This document shows, piece by piece, positions 23,120 to 33,177 of a stretch of DNA of 64,000 bases. Every line of letters starts with the position of its first letter. The first letter of the stretch is position 1. The DNA is taken from NCBI GenBank assembly GCA_012656075.1, contig JAAKBF010000103.1, positions 248,001 to 312,000 of the forward strand. Reading direction: 5' to 3'. The stretch comes from Phytophthora hibernalis (Eukaryota > Oomycota > Peronosporomycetes > Peronosporales > Peronosporaceae). Under the pieces are notes generated by a model, which saw nothing but the letters and a program-made list of their open reading frames with translations, did no database searches and was not told where the DNA came from. Position numbers and translations under genes: made by a program.

Positions 23120-25148
23120 ATGAAGGTGGAGTCGGAGCTGAGCGATAAAGAGTGGCGACAGATGCGTCGGCAAATGCCGAAGCTTGAGTTCGAGCCTGTG
23201 CCGGAGACGCCTGCCCTCCTCCCACGATCTCTCTATGTTGAAAGTGACAAGGAGCTGGGGCCGATCGAAGAAGAAGAGCCCGAGAAGTATCGTGAAAGCG
23301 TCCTCCTCGGAGGTGATGTAAGTTCAAATCACCACGACTCGCCTAAACACCAAAGGTGAGCTTCTCCTGCAGCCTTGCTGAATAAGTGACTCTGCTTACC
23401 GCTTACTTTCTGCTGCAGCACAAACGTATCGAGTTACGGTAGTCCCTGTAAGCTATTGCAAAAGCAGTCCGAGGCCAACCAGAAAATCAGCCGTGAATTG
23501 CCTTCAACATCAATGGCAGTATCTCCCTTGATAACAAGTCGCTATCGACCACGCGAACAAAAGCGACCACCCGAAAGTAAACTCGAAATTGACGACATCG
23601 AAATCGCTGCACTTGATACTGAAATGGCCGAAGCGCTGGAAGCTGCTCGCCGATCGGCAATGGTCAGATCCAATTACGCATTCTTGCAGAGGATCTGAGA
23701 ACTCACTCTAATCATTTGTGTGGCGCCTAACAGGGAGGTTTATGGAGCTCAGGGCAAAACAAGCAAGGGCGAGGCTATCGAACGTATGAAGCTATCTGCA
23801 GCTCACACGAATGACGTTGCGATTCTTCAGGTGAGCCATTCTTTCCCTGACGGGCTTGGTGCTCAAGTCGAGAAAGTGTTAACTTAATTTCTCTCGCCGC
23901 TCTGATTGTTTTTACACGTTGCTGCCTACAGAACAAAGTGAAGGAGTTGGAAGAGAAGATAACCCAAGCAGAGGCACAACGAGAAGTACGCGACTTGTTG
24001 TTGGATCGCTTCTCTGGGTTCGCGGTTAGACGGTCGCACAACAACGTAAGCATTTATCTGATACGCTTTTATCATCTGAATAAACGATCTCATATTTGTG
24101 TTTAGCAAATTCGCTGGGGTGAGGGGCGTTCACTAGCTGCGTGCTTTCGTGCTTGGAATGCCGCAGCTCAACAAATAGTGAAAAAGAGGTGTGTTCTTCA
24201 TCGTGTTTTCGCCCAGTATTGTAAGCGGCAGCAACTTCCCAGCTTTCGCCTCTGGAAGGAAAGTGTACAGGGATTTCTACTTCAAAAACACCTCCAAGAC
24301 CAGCGGGATCGGTATGAGCATCGTATCGTTGGGGTTGCCCAGGAGTACCAGCTCAAAATCCAACAGGTATCACTTGTCGTGTTTGCTTCAGTGCCGTGTC
24401 GTTCTAATACAGTCACTATTGCAGCTTCAACAGGATCTCGATGAAGCAAAATGTCAAGTAACAGAATCGCAGAAGTGTTGTCAGAAACTGGAAGAAGACC
24501 TCCGTCTTATATTTTTGCGGGGCGTGTCCGCCATGAATATCGAGGCCTTGACTGTCTTTGGTTCGAGCCACAAACAGAATCGAAAGCTGGGGGACCAAGT
24601 TCGATTGATTCCCAAAGCCAAAGTACTGGTCGAACTCTCCCTCCAACGAGCTCATTAGTCGACCAGCTGTACCATCGCCACCAAAACCGTCAACTTCAAA
24701 GACGTCGTTAGAAGCTCCGGTTCCAGATCCTGTCGCAGTTGAAAGTCCAAATATTGAGTGCTCGACCGCATCTCATGCTCGAGTATCCGTTGGTCAGTCC
24801 AGTACTTCGCAGATGCCGCCGAATCCCAGTAAAGGTGTGAATGGGTGGTCTCGTAGCACTAGTTCCGCACTGCGCAGTGCCGAGATGGTTCGGCAACATG
24901 GGTTTTCCCCGCCAGTTAATCGTCAGTGCACGAATCGATCAGTATCTTCATCGTATCGGCCGTCGTCAGCTCCGTCGCCAACGAAGAAGAGATCGAGCCC
25001 TCGTCTGAATACCAAGTACGAAGTGGAAATGCAGTATATGCGCAGTACGGTGGCTGCCTCAGTGGCAAGAGTGGGTGGGAGCGCTTGGACTCGACCAGCC
25101 TCATCGACTCGCTCTCCGTTATCTTCTACTACATCTCGCAGGTCATAG
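23120..25148 (+). CDS. POC5: POC5-like centriolar protein
   Basis: The start is the ATG at 23120 (MKVESELSDKEWRQMRRQM). Exon 1 ends CACCAAAG|GTGAGC (23355) and joins a Ser-rich exon (KLEIDDIEIAALDTEMAEAL). Later exons carry a coiled coil (NKVKELEEKITQAEAQREVR), two Sfi1-like Trp repeats (CFRAWNAAAQQIVKK and SFRLWKESVQGFL), another coiled coil (LQQDLDEAKCQVTESQKC) and then LRLIFLRGVSAMNIEALTVF. The last block matches the POC5 hallmark (human MRGVCALNLEAMTIF). A long Ser/Pro-rich tail ends at 25148. POC5 binds centrin in the centriole lumen and is needed for centriole elongation, so here it should act in flagellar basal bodies. The exon 2/3 junction near 23660-23735 has no perfect GT-AG solution in frame and the tail frames are patchy. 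The assignment rests on the central region, which is convincing. Confidence 0.75.
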
Positions 25149-25267
25149 AACCCTGCGATTAAAGAAACCCAGAAAGCCAAAAATGGACGGTGTTTCGCTT
25201 CATAATAATACTGCTTTCTTATCACCATTTTCTGTATTTCGACGCTGGTGAGGGACCACTCCGTGGC

Positions 25268-27520
25268 ATGTCAGGGAATCGACAGCAAGCCGGTGTGGAG
25301 GCGCAGCAGTCTTCCCCGCACCTTGACAATTGGGACGAAGGATACGAAGAGCGACTCAATACGGAAGGTGTTTTAGACGATGACGGCGGAGTATGATAGC
25401 CTTTGTTGCGTTAACATTCGCCATACTCACGTTTTTGACTTCTTGTAGATTGACCTGGAAGGCTATGAAGAGTACTTGGAGCACTTGAAAAGGTAAAATA
25501 TACGAACAATGTAATTTGGTTGTGCATGTATGCCTCGCCTCAATACTTTTATCTTGATTGTAGCAAAATAGCCGTTCGACCTTGCAGTGCGCGCATGGTC
25601 ATTGCGGATAATCCAGTTCCGAAAAGACCTGTCCGGCCGGTTAGTGCTCGTCCACGGATGCGCTCCACTCCTAGAAACTCGTCGAGCGACAACACAGTGA
25701 ATGGTTCCCAATATCGCTCGAGTGGAGGAGTAAGGCGAAAACGACAAAGTGAGAAAATGGTTCACGCACGAATACGAGCGGTGTATAACGATGTTGGGCG
25801 TTCCTCGCTTCCGCTCAAACCAGTGATAGACCCATACAGTGCAGCGTCACTCAACCGAAAGTCAAAAGTGTTCCAGGAAGCAGAAATACATGATGAGTAC
25901 TACAGACTGCTTGACGCCGAGACCGAGTTGAAAGCTGCATGCCTTCAAGAACAAGAGAAGCGAGTGAAGGCAATTGCGCACGTGCGTCGACTTGAAGAAA
26001 TTATAGCGATGAAGGACAAGAAAATTGAATCTTTGCTCCACGCTAAGGCTGTTGGTGGTGACAGATCTCTAAGCTCTAGCGTTGTTCAAAGAGAAATGGC
26101 AGAGCGCGATCGCCAGTTTCATGCTTTGACGCAAAAATTGAGGCAAAAGATTTCCCAGCAGTCTCAGCTGTTAAGCTCTTACGAAGAAGCGATGCAGTCT
26201 CTTCGTGGTGGTATGAAAAACACGAATCTGATGGAGTTAGAGGAAGAGCGAAGTCAGTTGTATCAGGAATTGAGTCATCGTCAAGAACTCTTGAATCGGC
26301 AACGCCTTGAATGGGAATCTCTTCAACAAAAGCTATTAGCGTTCGCAGAGGCGGAAGCGAGCTACAAATTTCATATTTCCAGGCTGCAACAAGAGAGCAA
26401 CGTTATATTTCACGAGAAACGAAAGTTGGAGCAAGAAGTCGTGTTCCTGAAGTCGCGAGTAGAGCTGCTTCAAAATAATCTGGCTCTCGAACAACGAAAG
26501 CGAACGTATGATCGAGAGTTTGCTGTCAGTGTCGGCAAACATACTTCTTCGTCACCAACGCAAAAAGAGATGTTGGCTCAAGCTCTTGAAGAGATGAAAA
26601 ACCTGATGCGGAGGGAGTCGATAGCCTCTATACGACGCGAAAAGCTAAGATCACCAAAAGCAGCCATTGTTCCCTGTCGACCAGACAAATCAATCTATTC
26701 AACACCAGCGACTGCGTCAGCGACATTTTTATCAGCAACTTCAGCCCCCAAAACACCAAACAGGGCTGCCATGGCTTCTCCTAGCCATCCTCGACCTCTG
26801 AGTGCTGCTCCTACCCGCTTCGCCGTAACATCACACCAGGAACTGAGGAAGCCGCAGATAAAGGGTAGCTCGAAGATCAATTTCGGGGTACTACTTCACT
26901 TGCCGATCCTGCATTGCACACTTCAACTTGCTGCGATCGAGGCGAATTGAATTTATCTTCCAAGATTAAACAACAAGCAAGTTTCACGAGCGCTGAAAGC
27001 CATGTCGACCAGCAGAATCACGTGTCGAGTGATACCGACGGTGATTGTGCTGGCACAATTGTAATGTCGGTCGCAAGTACAGGCAAGCGAGAACAAGTCA
27101 CAGCTTTCCGATCTTGCAGCCCGAAACAGACCCTGGCGGAGGCCAACAATCTGATGGTGCTCAAGCAGTAGACGAGAGCGCATCAGATCAAATTACAGAC
27201 GAAGAAATGGCGGAGATGCAGCAACAAAAACTAGCCGCCGCCGAGAGCGCCTTACGCTTCGATGTCGACGATGAGAACGATAGCGAGTCGTCGGCAGACT
27301 TTTGAACGACGCACAGCATCCAATGTTATTCGAGGTGGGTGTACTGAAAGGCACGGCTGAAAGGAATGCAGACTTGATGCAAGCTGTGTCAATCTCCTCG
27401 CAAGCCTTAGACGACCTATACCCATCTGATTTTCTCGATACCGATGTACATGTACTAGAATCCGCGGAGGACAAAGACGACAATGAAGACAGTGAGGACA
27501 CTAAACACACAGAAAATTAA
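25268..27520 (+). CDS. Coiled-coil protein, possibly ciliary
   Basis: Exon 1 starts at the ATG at 25268 (MSGNRQQAGVEAQQ). A short exon (IDLEGYEEYLEHLK) splices (AG|GTAAAA ... TTGTAG|C) to the long exon SKIAVRPCSARMVIAD. The centre is almost continuous coiled coil (EAEIHDEYYRLLDAETELKA, EERSQLYQELSHRQELLNRQ, EKRKLEQEVVFLKSRVELLQ), preceded by basic Arg/Ser-rich sequence. The C-terminus is acidic (DVDDENDSESSADF, then ESAEDKDDNEDSED) and ends at 27520. Three successive one-base losses (near 26886, 27145 and 27300) are needed to keep the tail. It starts only 120 bp after POC5 on the same strand, and the architecture is common in centriolar and ciliary proteins, so that role is inferred. No family was recognised with confidence. 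Confidence 0.55.
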
Positions 27521-27610
27521 TCTACTCTCCTATTACTTACATATGCATTGAGCTTCGCTTCGTTTGAACAGGAAAAAAATCGTTTGTACTCCCGATCCCG
27601 CTTTCTTCAA

Positions 27611-28654
27611 TCAAAGAATCCTCGTTCGCTCGGGCTCATGGGGTTTGCTGGTTGGGGTTTCGACGCGTGGATCGGCGCCCACGCGATTTCCCCTGCCGCG
27701 CACGTACACTGGCTCAAAGAACTCGACGTGCTTGCTGCTTGTAATGTTTTCGGTCTTGGAGTGACCACCCAGTAGCTTTAGAAATCCGCCGGTGGTGTGA
27801 GAAGGGGGTGCTTGCTCTGCTTTGTCTGAGAGTTCGCTCTTGTTCTTGTCAGCTCGCTCTTGCGCCCGCTGGTGAATTAGCTCCACGTACATTTCACCGT
27901 CATCTGAACTGAATAGCTGCGAGTAATATTCAAAGAGTGCAGCGATGCGAGCTTCAATCTTGGCATCGTCCTTGGCCTCGCCGCTCTCCAGATGCACCAG
28001 CATCTTGTTCTGGGCGGGAAATGGCACAATTCCAGACAACTCCTGTGCAACGGGGAACTGTTGTTGGTGCTGGTAGTGTGAATGGTGCGTGGGTTGGTTA
28101 CTGGGATGGTCTTGTGCTTGTGTCCCCTCTTCACCTGCATTTTTCGTTTTCTTCTTTATTCCGAACGTGTGCCGCACGAAACTCGAGAGCGAGGTGGGCG
28201 ACCCCTTGGACGTTGAGGACACGGACGAGCGTGACGTCGAAGATGAACTCGACAAGAAACTCTCCCGACCTGTCAGTAGCCTGCCGTGCGGATCCCCGTG
28301 TTTCTCCACGTAGATCCGTAAGAACTCGCGGTGTAGTCGCAATAGCGCTTGGAAGGAGCCAGAGAAGCCCAGGCGCGTGTGGCTCTCACGCGGCGGCCCC
28401 ACGACGATCTCCACGTAGTAACGGACACGCAACTTAGTCTTCTTCTTGGTGTCGGTCACGTTGCGCTCCTCCTTGTGCGCGGTCACGTCCACGCCGACTG
28501 TCGAGCGAGTCATGCTGTAAGCGTGTTTTTCGAAGTGTGAGCGGTACTTTTGAGAAAAGTGAGGTGTGACAAAAACATGCGATTTGTTTTCATTTGTTGG
28601 CAGCACCGGCTGATTCTTGCTCGGATCTATTGGGTATCCACCCAAAGTGGCCAT
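27611..28654 (-). CDS. Possible PX-like protein overlapping SNF2 stop
   Basis: This open frame of 347 residues starts at the ATG at 28654 (MATLGGYPIDPSKNQPVL). Residues about 65-125 (KLRVRYYVEIVVGPP, then HTRLGFSGSFQALLRLHREF) suggest a PX-like lipid-binding fold, with KMLVHLE and RIAALFEYYSQLF as its later elements, but the basic PX signature is not obvious. A Ser-rich insert (FLSSSSSTSRSS) and a His/Gln-rich stretch lie between. The ATG shares one base with the TAA of the SNF2 gene upstream (TAATGG). The same frame also runs back uninterrupted through the last SNF2 intron, so an unspliced transcript would encode a fusion. Whether this is a separate gene or an alternative C-terminus is open. 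Confidence 0.5.
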   Translation of the reverse strand: MATLGGYPIDPSKNQPVLPTNENKSHVFVTPHFSQKYRSHFEKHAYSMTRSTVGVDVTAHKEERNVTDTKKKTKLRVRYYVEIVVGPPRESHTRLGFSGSFQALLRLHREFLRIYVEKHGDPHGRLLTGRESFLSSSSSTSRSSVSSTSKGSPTSLSSFVRHTFGIKKKTKNAGEEGTQAQDHPSNQPTHHSHYQHQQQFPVAQELSGIVPFPAQNKMLVHLESGEAKDDAKIEARIAALFEYYSQLFSSDDGEMYVELIHQRAQERADKNKSELSDKAEQAPPSHTTGGFLKLLGGHSKTENITSSKHVEFFEPVYVRGRGNRVGADPRVETPTSKPHEPERTRIL

Positions 28655-31600
28655 TACGAAGACTGTTTTTCGTCTTCCAGAGGCTCGTGCGCTCGATGAA
28701 CATCCACCTGTAGGCGACAAGCGAGGAAAAATTAGTCGATCTGCATTCAACGCAAGCAAAGTATGCCTCAAACGTACCAGCCAGTGCCCCAACTCCTTGA
28801 CGCATGATGCCAAGACATCGTCGTCTTCAACAATGGACTCGTCCGCCGCGAGCTCTTCGTCATAGTCTACCTCACTGGGCGGCTGGAGAAATCCGCTAAA
28901 CGGAACAAGGCTCGTTGGCTCTTTCACGACCACAGAACTAGCAGAATCTGCTCCATGCTCCGTGCGGTCGGGAAGCAGTACAGCCTCGTGACTGTCCACT
29001 ACCGATGTAGATAGATCGACCTTCTTCATCTGCTGTTCGTAAATCATGCGCTCCATCGTACCAGTACTCACAAGTCGGTACACATGCACAGTTTTAGCCT
29101 GGCCGATGCGGTGCGAGCGGCACATGGACTGATCAAAGCGCAAACAAAACACTTGCGTAAGACAGCATCATCAACATTCTCCGAGAACACAACTTTAGGC
29201 ACTTACCTGATGGTCATTGGAAGGATTCCAACTGACGTCAAACAACACGAGACGGTTTGCCGCGTGAAGATTAATACCCTCTGCGCCAGCTCGCGTGGAC
29301 ACCAAAAGCAACTTAACTGGAGAATCAGCCGAGCTGAAGCGCTGCATAATAGCACAACAACAGGTCGTCAGTCAACAGAATCAAAACCTTGGCTCTCCAC
29401 TATCTCGCTTTACCTGAATGTACTCCATGCGCTTAGCGCCATTCGTGCTTCCGTCGATCTGCAGGAACCACTCATTTGATGCCATGTTTGACGCTGTAGC
29501 GGCGAATTTTGGGGCTTTACGAGCACCAGATACGCTAGCACCTGCCTGGGTTCGACGTTTACGCAAAATTCCCGCTGGGTCTCGATTCGAGCGCGGGGCG
29601 ATTCTGCGACGCTTGGGTTTAGCTGCACTGGCCCCGTCCTTCGCGTGCTTCCGTGCCTTTGTAGCATCATCCGCAGCGCGGGATGGACTGAAGGAACTCG
29701 CTCGAAGGAAGTCGGAGATTACCTTCAGCGTTGGCACACTCTGGGAAAACACGACCACCTTGTCGCCACAAGCGAAGCTTTTCTCCACGATGGATAAAAG
29801 AATCGCCATTTTACCACTATTTTCCAGTACCTCAGTATGGTACATGCTCTCCATAGACTGCGTTGGCGGGTAGCATCACTGCCGATGTCCGTTGTTACTG
29901 CGAATCCGGAATTGGTGCCTCCAAGAATTACGGACCGTGCCCACTCGTAGGATTTTTGCGTGTTCGTGAGCTTCTGTCGCTTCTTACGCCGCTGCACAGC
30001 GGCAATCTGCCGTTTTCCTGCAAACGCTCTTCACTCTCCCACGCCCAACCGTTTGAATCGTCTAAGCTTGGCAGGGTGTCGTCGTGATTATCTTCATCCT
30101 CCAGCAGCAACGCACCGCCTTCCTGGGAAGGACACAGCTTTGAATAAATAATATCCGGGTGATTCATCACCTGCAACAGAGCCGCATATGCGGTCAAGAG
30201 ATCAGCAGCAGCTCCACCAGGGGAGCTGCTACCTCCGTAAAAATTGAGGAAGTCACAGTACAAGCGGTGCTGAACTGGCGAAAGCTTGCAATACAGGATC
30301 CACTCCATTTTGGGCGGTAGCTGGGAACGCAGCAGTGCCTTGCCCCGTCGCAGCACGACACTCTCCAGTCGCTCAATCAGCTCTTGAGAGCGTGCCACAT
30401 TCCCCTCAAGATAGGACGCTCAAACTTTGCTCGGAACTCGTCGTAGCTGCCCAGGAAACCCTCCCGAGCAAAGTTGACCATGCACCAATACTCGGAAAGC
30501 GAGTTTTGCACAGGGTAACCGGTGAGTACCAACCGCCGAGGGATTGAATCTGTGCCACACTCTGGCAAAGCAACGAGCTTGGGTCCTTCATCCGGTGACC
30601 TTCATCCATGACCACGAGGTCTGCACCTGGAGCGCACAGCAAGCGTCGGAACTCTCGCGCTGTACGCTGGACTTTAGCCGTCTCTTGCGCTGAGGCACTG
30701 GTGATTTCCATCGTAGCGGAAGTCATACGTGAACATACCTGAATATAAGTGTCGTGCTCCGTAGCACAGCTTGCTGGCGTTGTAGTTGGATTAAGTAGTC
30801 CACGGAACATCTCGTACCCCATGAGCATTACACCTCCTGTGCGCTTCCAGCGCTGTAACAGTCGCAGTCGCCCCGCAGCGGTGCCCCTTGTCGTGGAAGA
30901 ATCCAACGTGAACACAGGGCAGCGTGCACGCGCCTCAGCACCCAACCACTTTTGAAACTCGGAGTCCCAATTGGACAAACAAATCGCTGGACACAGCACT
31001 AGCACCGTCGTGGGTGGCTCTTCGCCGTCGCGGTTATTGTCTTGTTCTTTCGTCTTCTGGGGCTCCGCCTTGTCTGTGGTGCAATCATGTGGATAATGAA
31101 CCTTCTTGCATTGCTTTCGAACGTCGATCTCGTCAACTATGAAGGAATAAATAACCGTGATGACCTGGAGCGTCTTGCCGAGGCCCATATAGTCCGCCAG
31201 GATGCATCCACGGCGGGCAGCCACGTGTGCATGCAGGAACTGCACTCCTTCCACTTGGTGAGGCTTCAGCAATGGTTTGATCTCTCGCGCGATCCACACG
31301 TCGCCTTCGCAGGGTTCCGCAGAAACTGAACCCAGACGCACGCGGCCATACTCGTCTGTGTCCTCATCAACAGCGCCTTGGACTTGATCAGACGCCAGTG
31401 GACTTGCAGCTTCCACGCTTGTAGTTTCATCATCGCCGATCATTGCGGCGTCGTCGTCAGCGGGGCAAATGCATGGCAGCATCATGCAGCTCATGCACTG
31501 TGAGGTGGCGTCGGCCGCGAACAACTGGCGCAGCTTCGCTTTCGCGTCACTGGCAATAGAGATCTGCGCATCGTGATCCTCCACCGAGAAATCTACCGCA

Positions 31601-31713
31601 TCGTCGATATCTCCCACACAAATGCATGGTAGAAAGCCGCAGGTGCACCCCATTGCCATTCCTGAGCTGCGTTCTACCAGTGAACAACAGATCGCAGGTT
31701 GATGGCAGTCCAT
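28654..31713 (-). CDS. SNF2-family chromatin ATPase (ATRX/RAD54L2-like)
   Basis: The start is the ATG at 31713 (MDCHQPAICCSLVERSSG). The N-terminus has two Cys clusters (C23-C25-C30-C32 and C73-C76-C81-C83), each ending LPCIC. The ATPase follows: KPHQVEGVQFLHAH, motif I (DYMGLGKTLQ), PAICLSNWDSEFQKWLG, motif II (VVMDEGHRMKD), motif III (RRLVLTGYP), then VQNSLSEYWCMVNFAREGFL and GSYDEF, which place it near ATRX and RAD54L2/ARIP4. The C-lobe has KVVVFSQSVPTLKVI, a basic insert (KPKRRRIAPRSNRD), motif V (LVSTRAGAEGINLHAANRLV) and motif VI (CRSHRIGQAKTVHVYRLVST). The last exon, after a 70-nt intron, ends with TAA at 28656-28654. These ATPases remodel nucleosomes or move proteins on DNA in the nucleus. 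At least four one-base losses occur (near 30555, 30400, 30015 and 29855). Confidence 0.8.
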
Positions 31714-33177
31714 CGGGGTAAACTAGTGACAATGTAATATGAATACGAATATTCATACCGGTATTCATTCGTTTCAGCTCGCTTGAATGAATACGGTATT
31801 AATATTTGGACGTATTAATACCGGTACCCGTTTACAATCGTACTTAGTGCGTTTCAGGGGATATGTTAAGATGGCTACATCGAAGTTTGAGCACGATGGC
31901 TGTAAGAAGTTCTTACAGGTTCTTACTACGAACCCGCCATTTATTCATACTTCGGCGGTGACGGGAAGACAATGTATTCTAGTGTTTTAAAAATCATAGG
32001 CTTAGTCTGAATCCGGTATGCCGTTCTTGTCAACCAAATATGTATCGTTGTTTCGGAGGAGCTAAATCCATCCTCATCCTGCTGCCAACTGTAACTATAT
32101 GAGTAGCTGCTGCTGCGCGTTGGGTAGTTGTACCTAAAAGAGTTTCGTGATCGCTGTTTCCTCTTGTCTTGATTCTGAGTTCGTTTACCGTTTGGCGCAG
32201 TTTTCACTGCAGAAGTTGCTCATGAAATGAAAGCGGCACCCATGCATTACTGTAGTCGCACGTCATTTCGAACATCATTGCTGTACATTTTGTTCGACGC
32301 ACTCCTCGAGCTCTGGGACTCGAGCACATTTCATCGCTGCGGCTTCTTCTTCTAAAACAATTGGAAGCAGCAGCGGAAACGAGACCAATGGACAGGAAAG
32401 CATAAAGTAAACGTTGCTTGAGGCTTGAGGCCTGAAGTGTTCAGTTTGTGTTTGTTTTTAACAAGCATATTCATTTGTATTCAAATGTAGTAATATTATT
32501 CGAGTTATTATATTAATATGGGAGAACTAGTCGCCGTCCAAGTTCAACGAGTCTCGCAACTCATGACGCGTAACGACACCTACCTCGACATCCACGAACC
32601 TCAAAGTCACAGGCCGTGGAGTGGTCGGCAGGCTGCAAACAGCGCAAGCAACAACTATGTTATCAAATAATTCCCTTGCTAATGACCAAACAGCAGCTCA
32701 CCTCTCGATGATCTCCTCGCAAGGCATCAAATTTGAAAATTAATATTCATTCGAAAATATTCAAACATATTAATATGCCATTTGACTATCAATCCCTGAT
32801 AATGAGATTAGTACTAATTCAATTTATTATAAACTAATATTATTTATTTATAATGTTATTATAAATTAATAGTAATGTGAACAAATTCAAGTCATTTGGA
32901 CATCTTTCTTTCGTCGTCTGACGGTCTGGCAACTGCCTCTCCGACTTTATATCCAAGCCTCGGACGAGCAAAGTGGGAGCACTGCTCCCTGGAAAAAGGA
33001 GGAGCACTTTTCGGCGCCCCTTGCGCTTGTGCTCCTTCACCGCGGGTCTCACTGGCAGAAAATATAATTTGCGGTGATTGGACATTAATCCGCTTCACTC
33101 AGCCGAGATATTTGCAAAGCTCAGTCGAATATTTACAAGATCTCGAGACGGTGGGAAAATCGCCTCCGTCCAACACG
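31714..33177. other. AT-rich spacer, no gene supported
   Basis: This stretch marks the change from gene-dense to repeat-rich DNA. It holds nested near-palindromes (gaatattcataccggtattc at about 31745; tattaatattt...cgtattaatacc at about 31797-31825) and very AT-rich DNA at 32455-32890 with repeated TATTAATAT motifs. It looks like decayed transposon or MITE sequence. A minus-strand frame at 31941-32207 is Tyr/Ser-rich, lacks an ATG start and is not called. Confidence 0.5.

Noticed and set aside
28654..29152. Single SNF2-PX-like fusion gene as the default model
   Set aside because: The continuous frame runs through a good GT-AG intron with a branch-like CTAAT (TCGACTAATTTT), so splicing is more likely; kept as a finding instead.
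31941..32207. Minus-strand Tyr/Ser-rich ORF
   Set aside because: It begins at GTG, has no homologous pattern and lies in AT-rich spacer.
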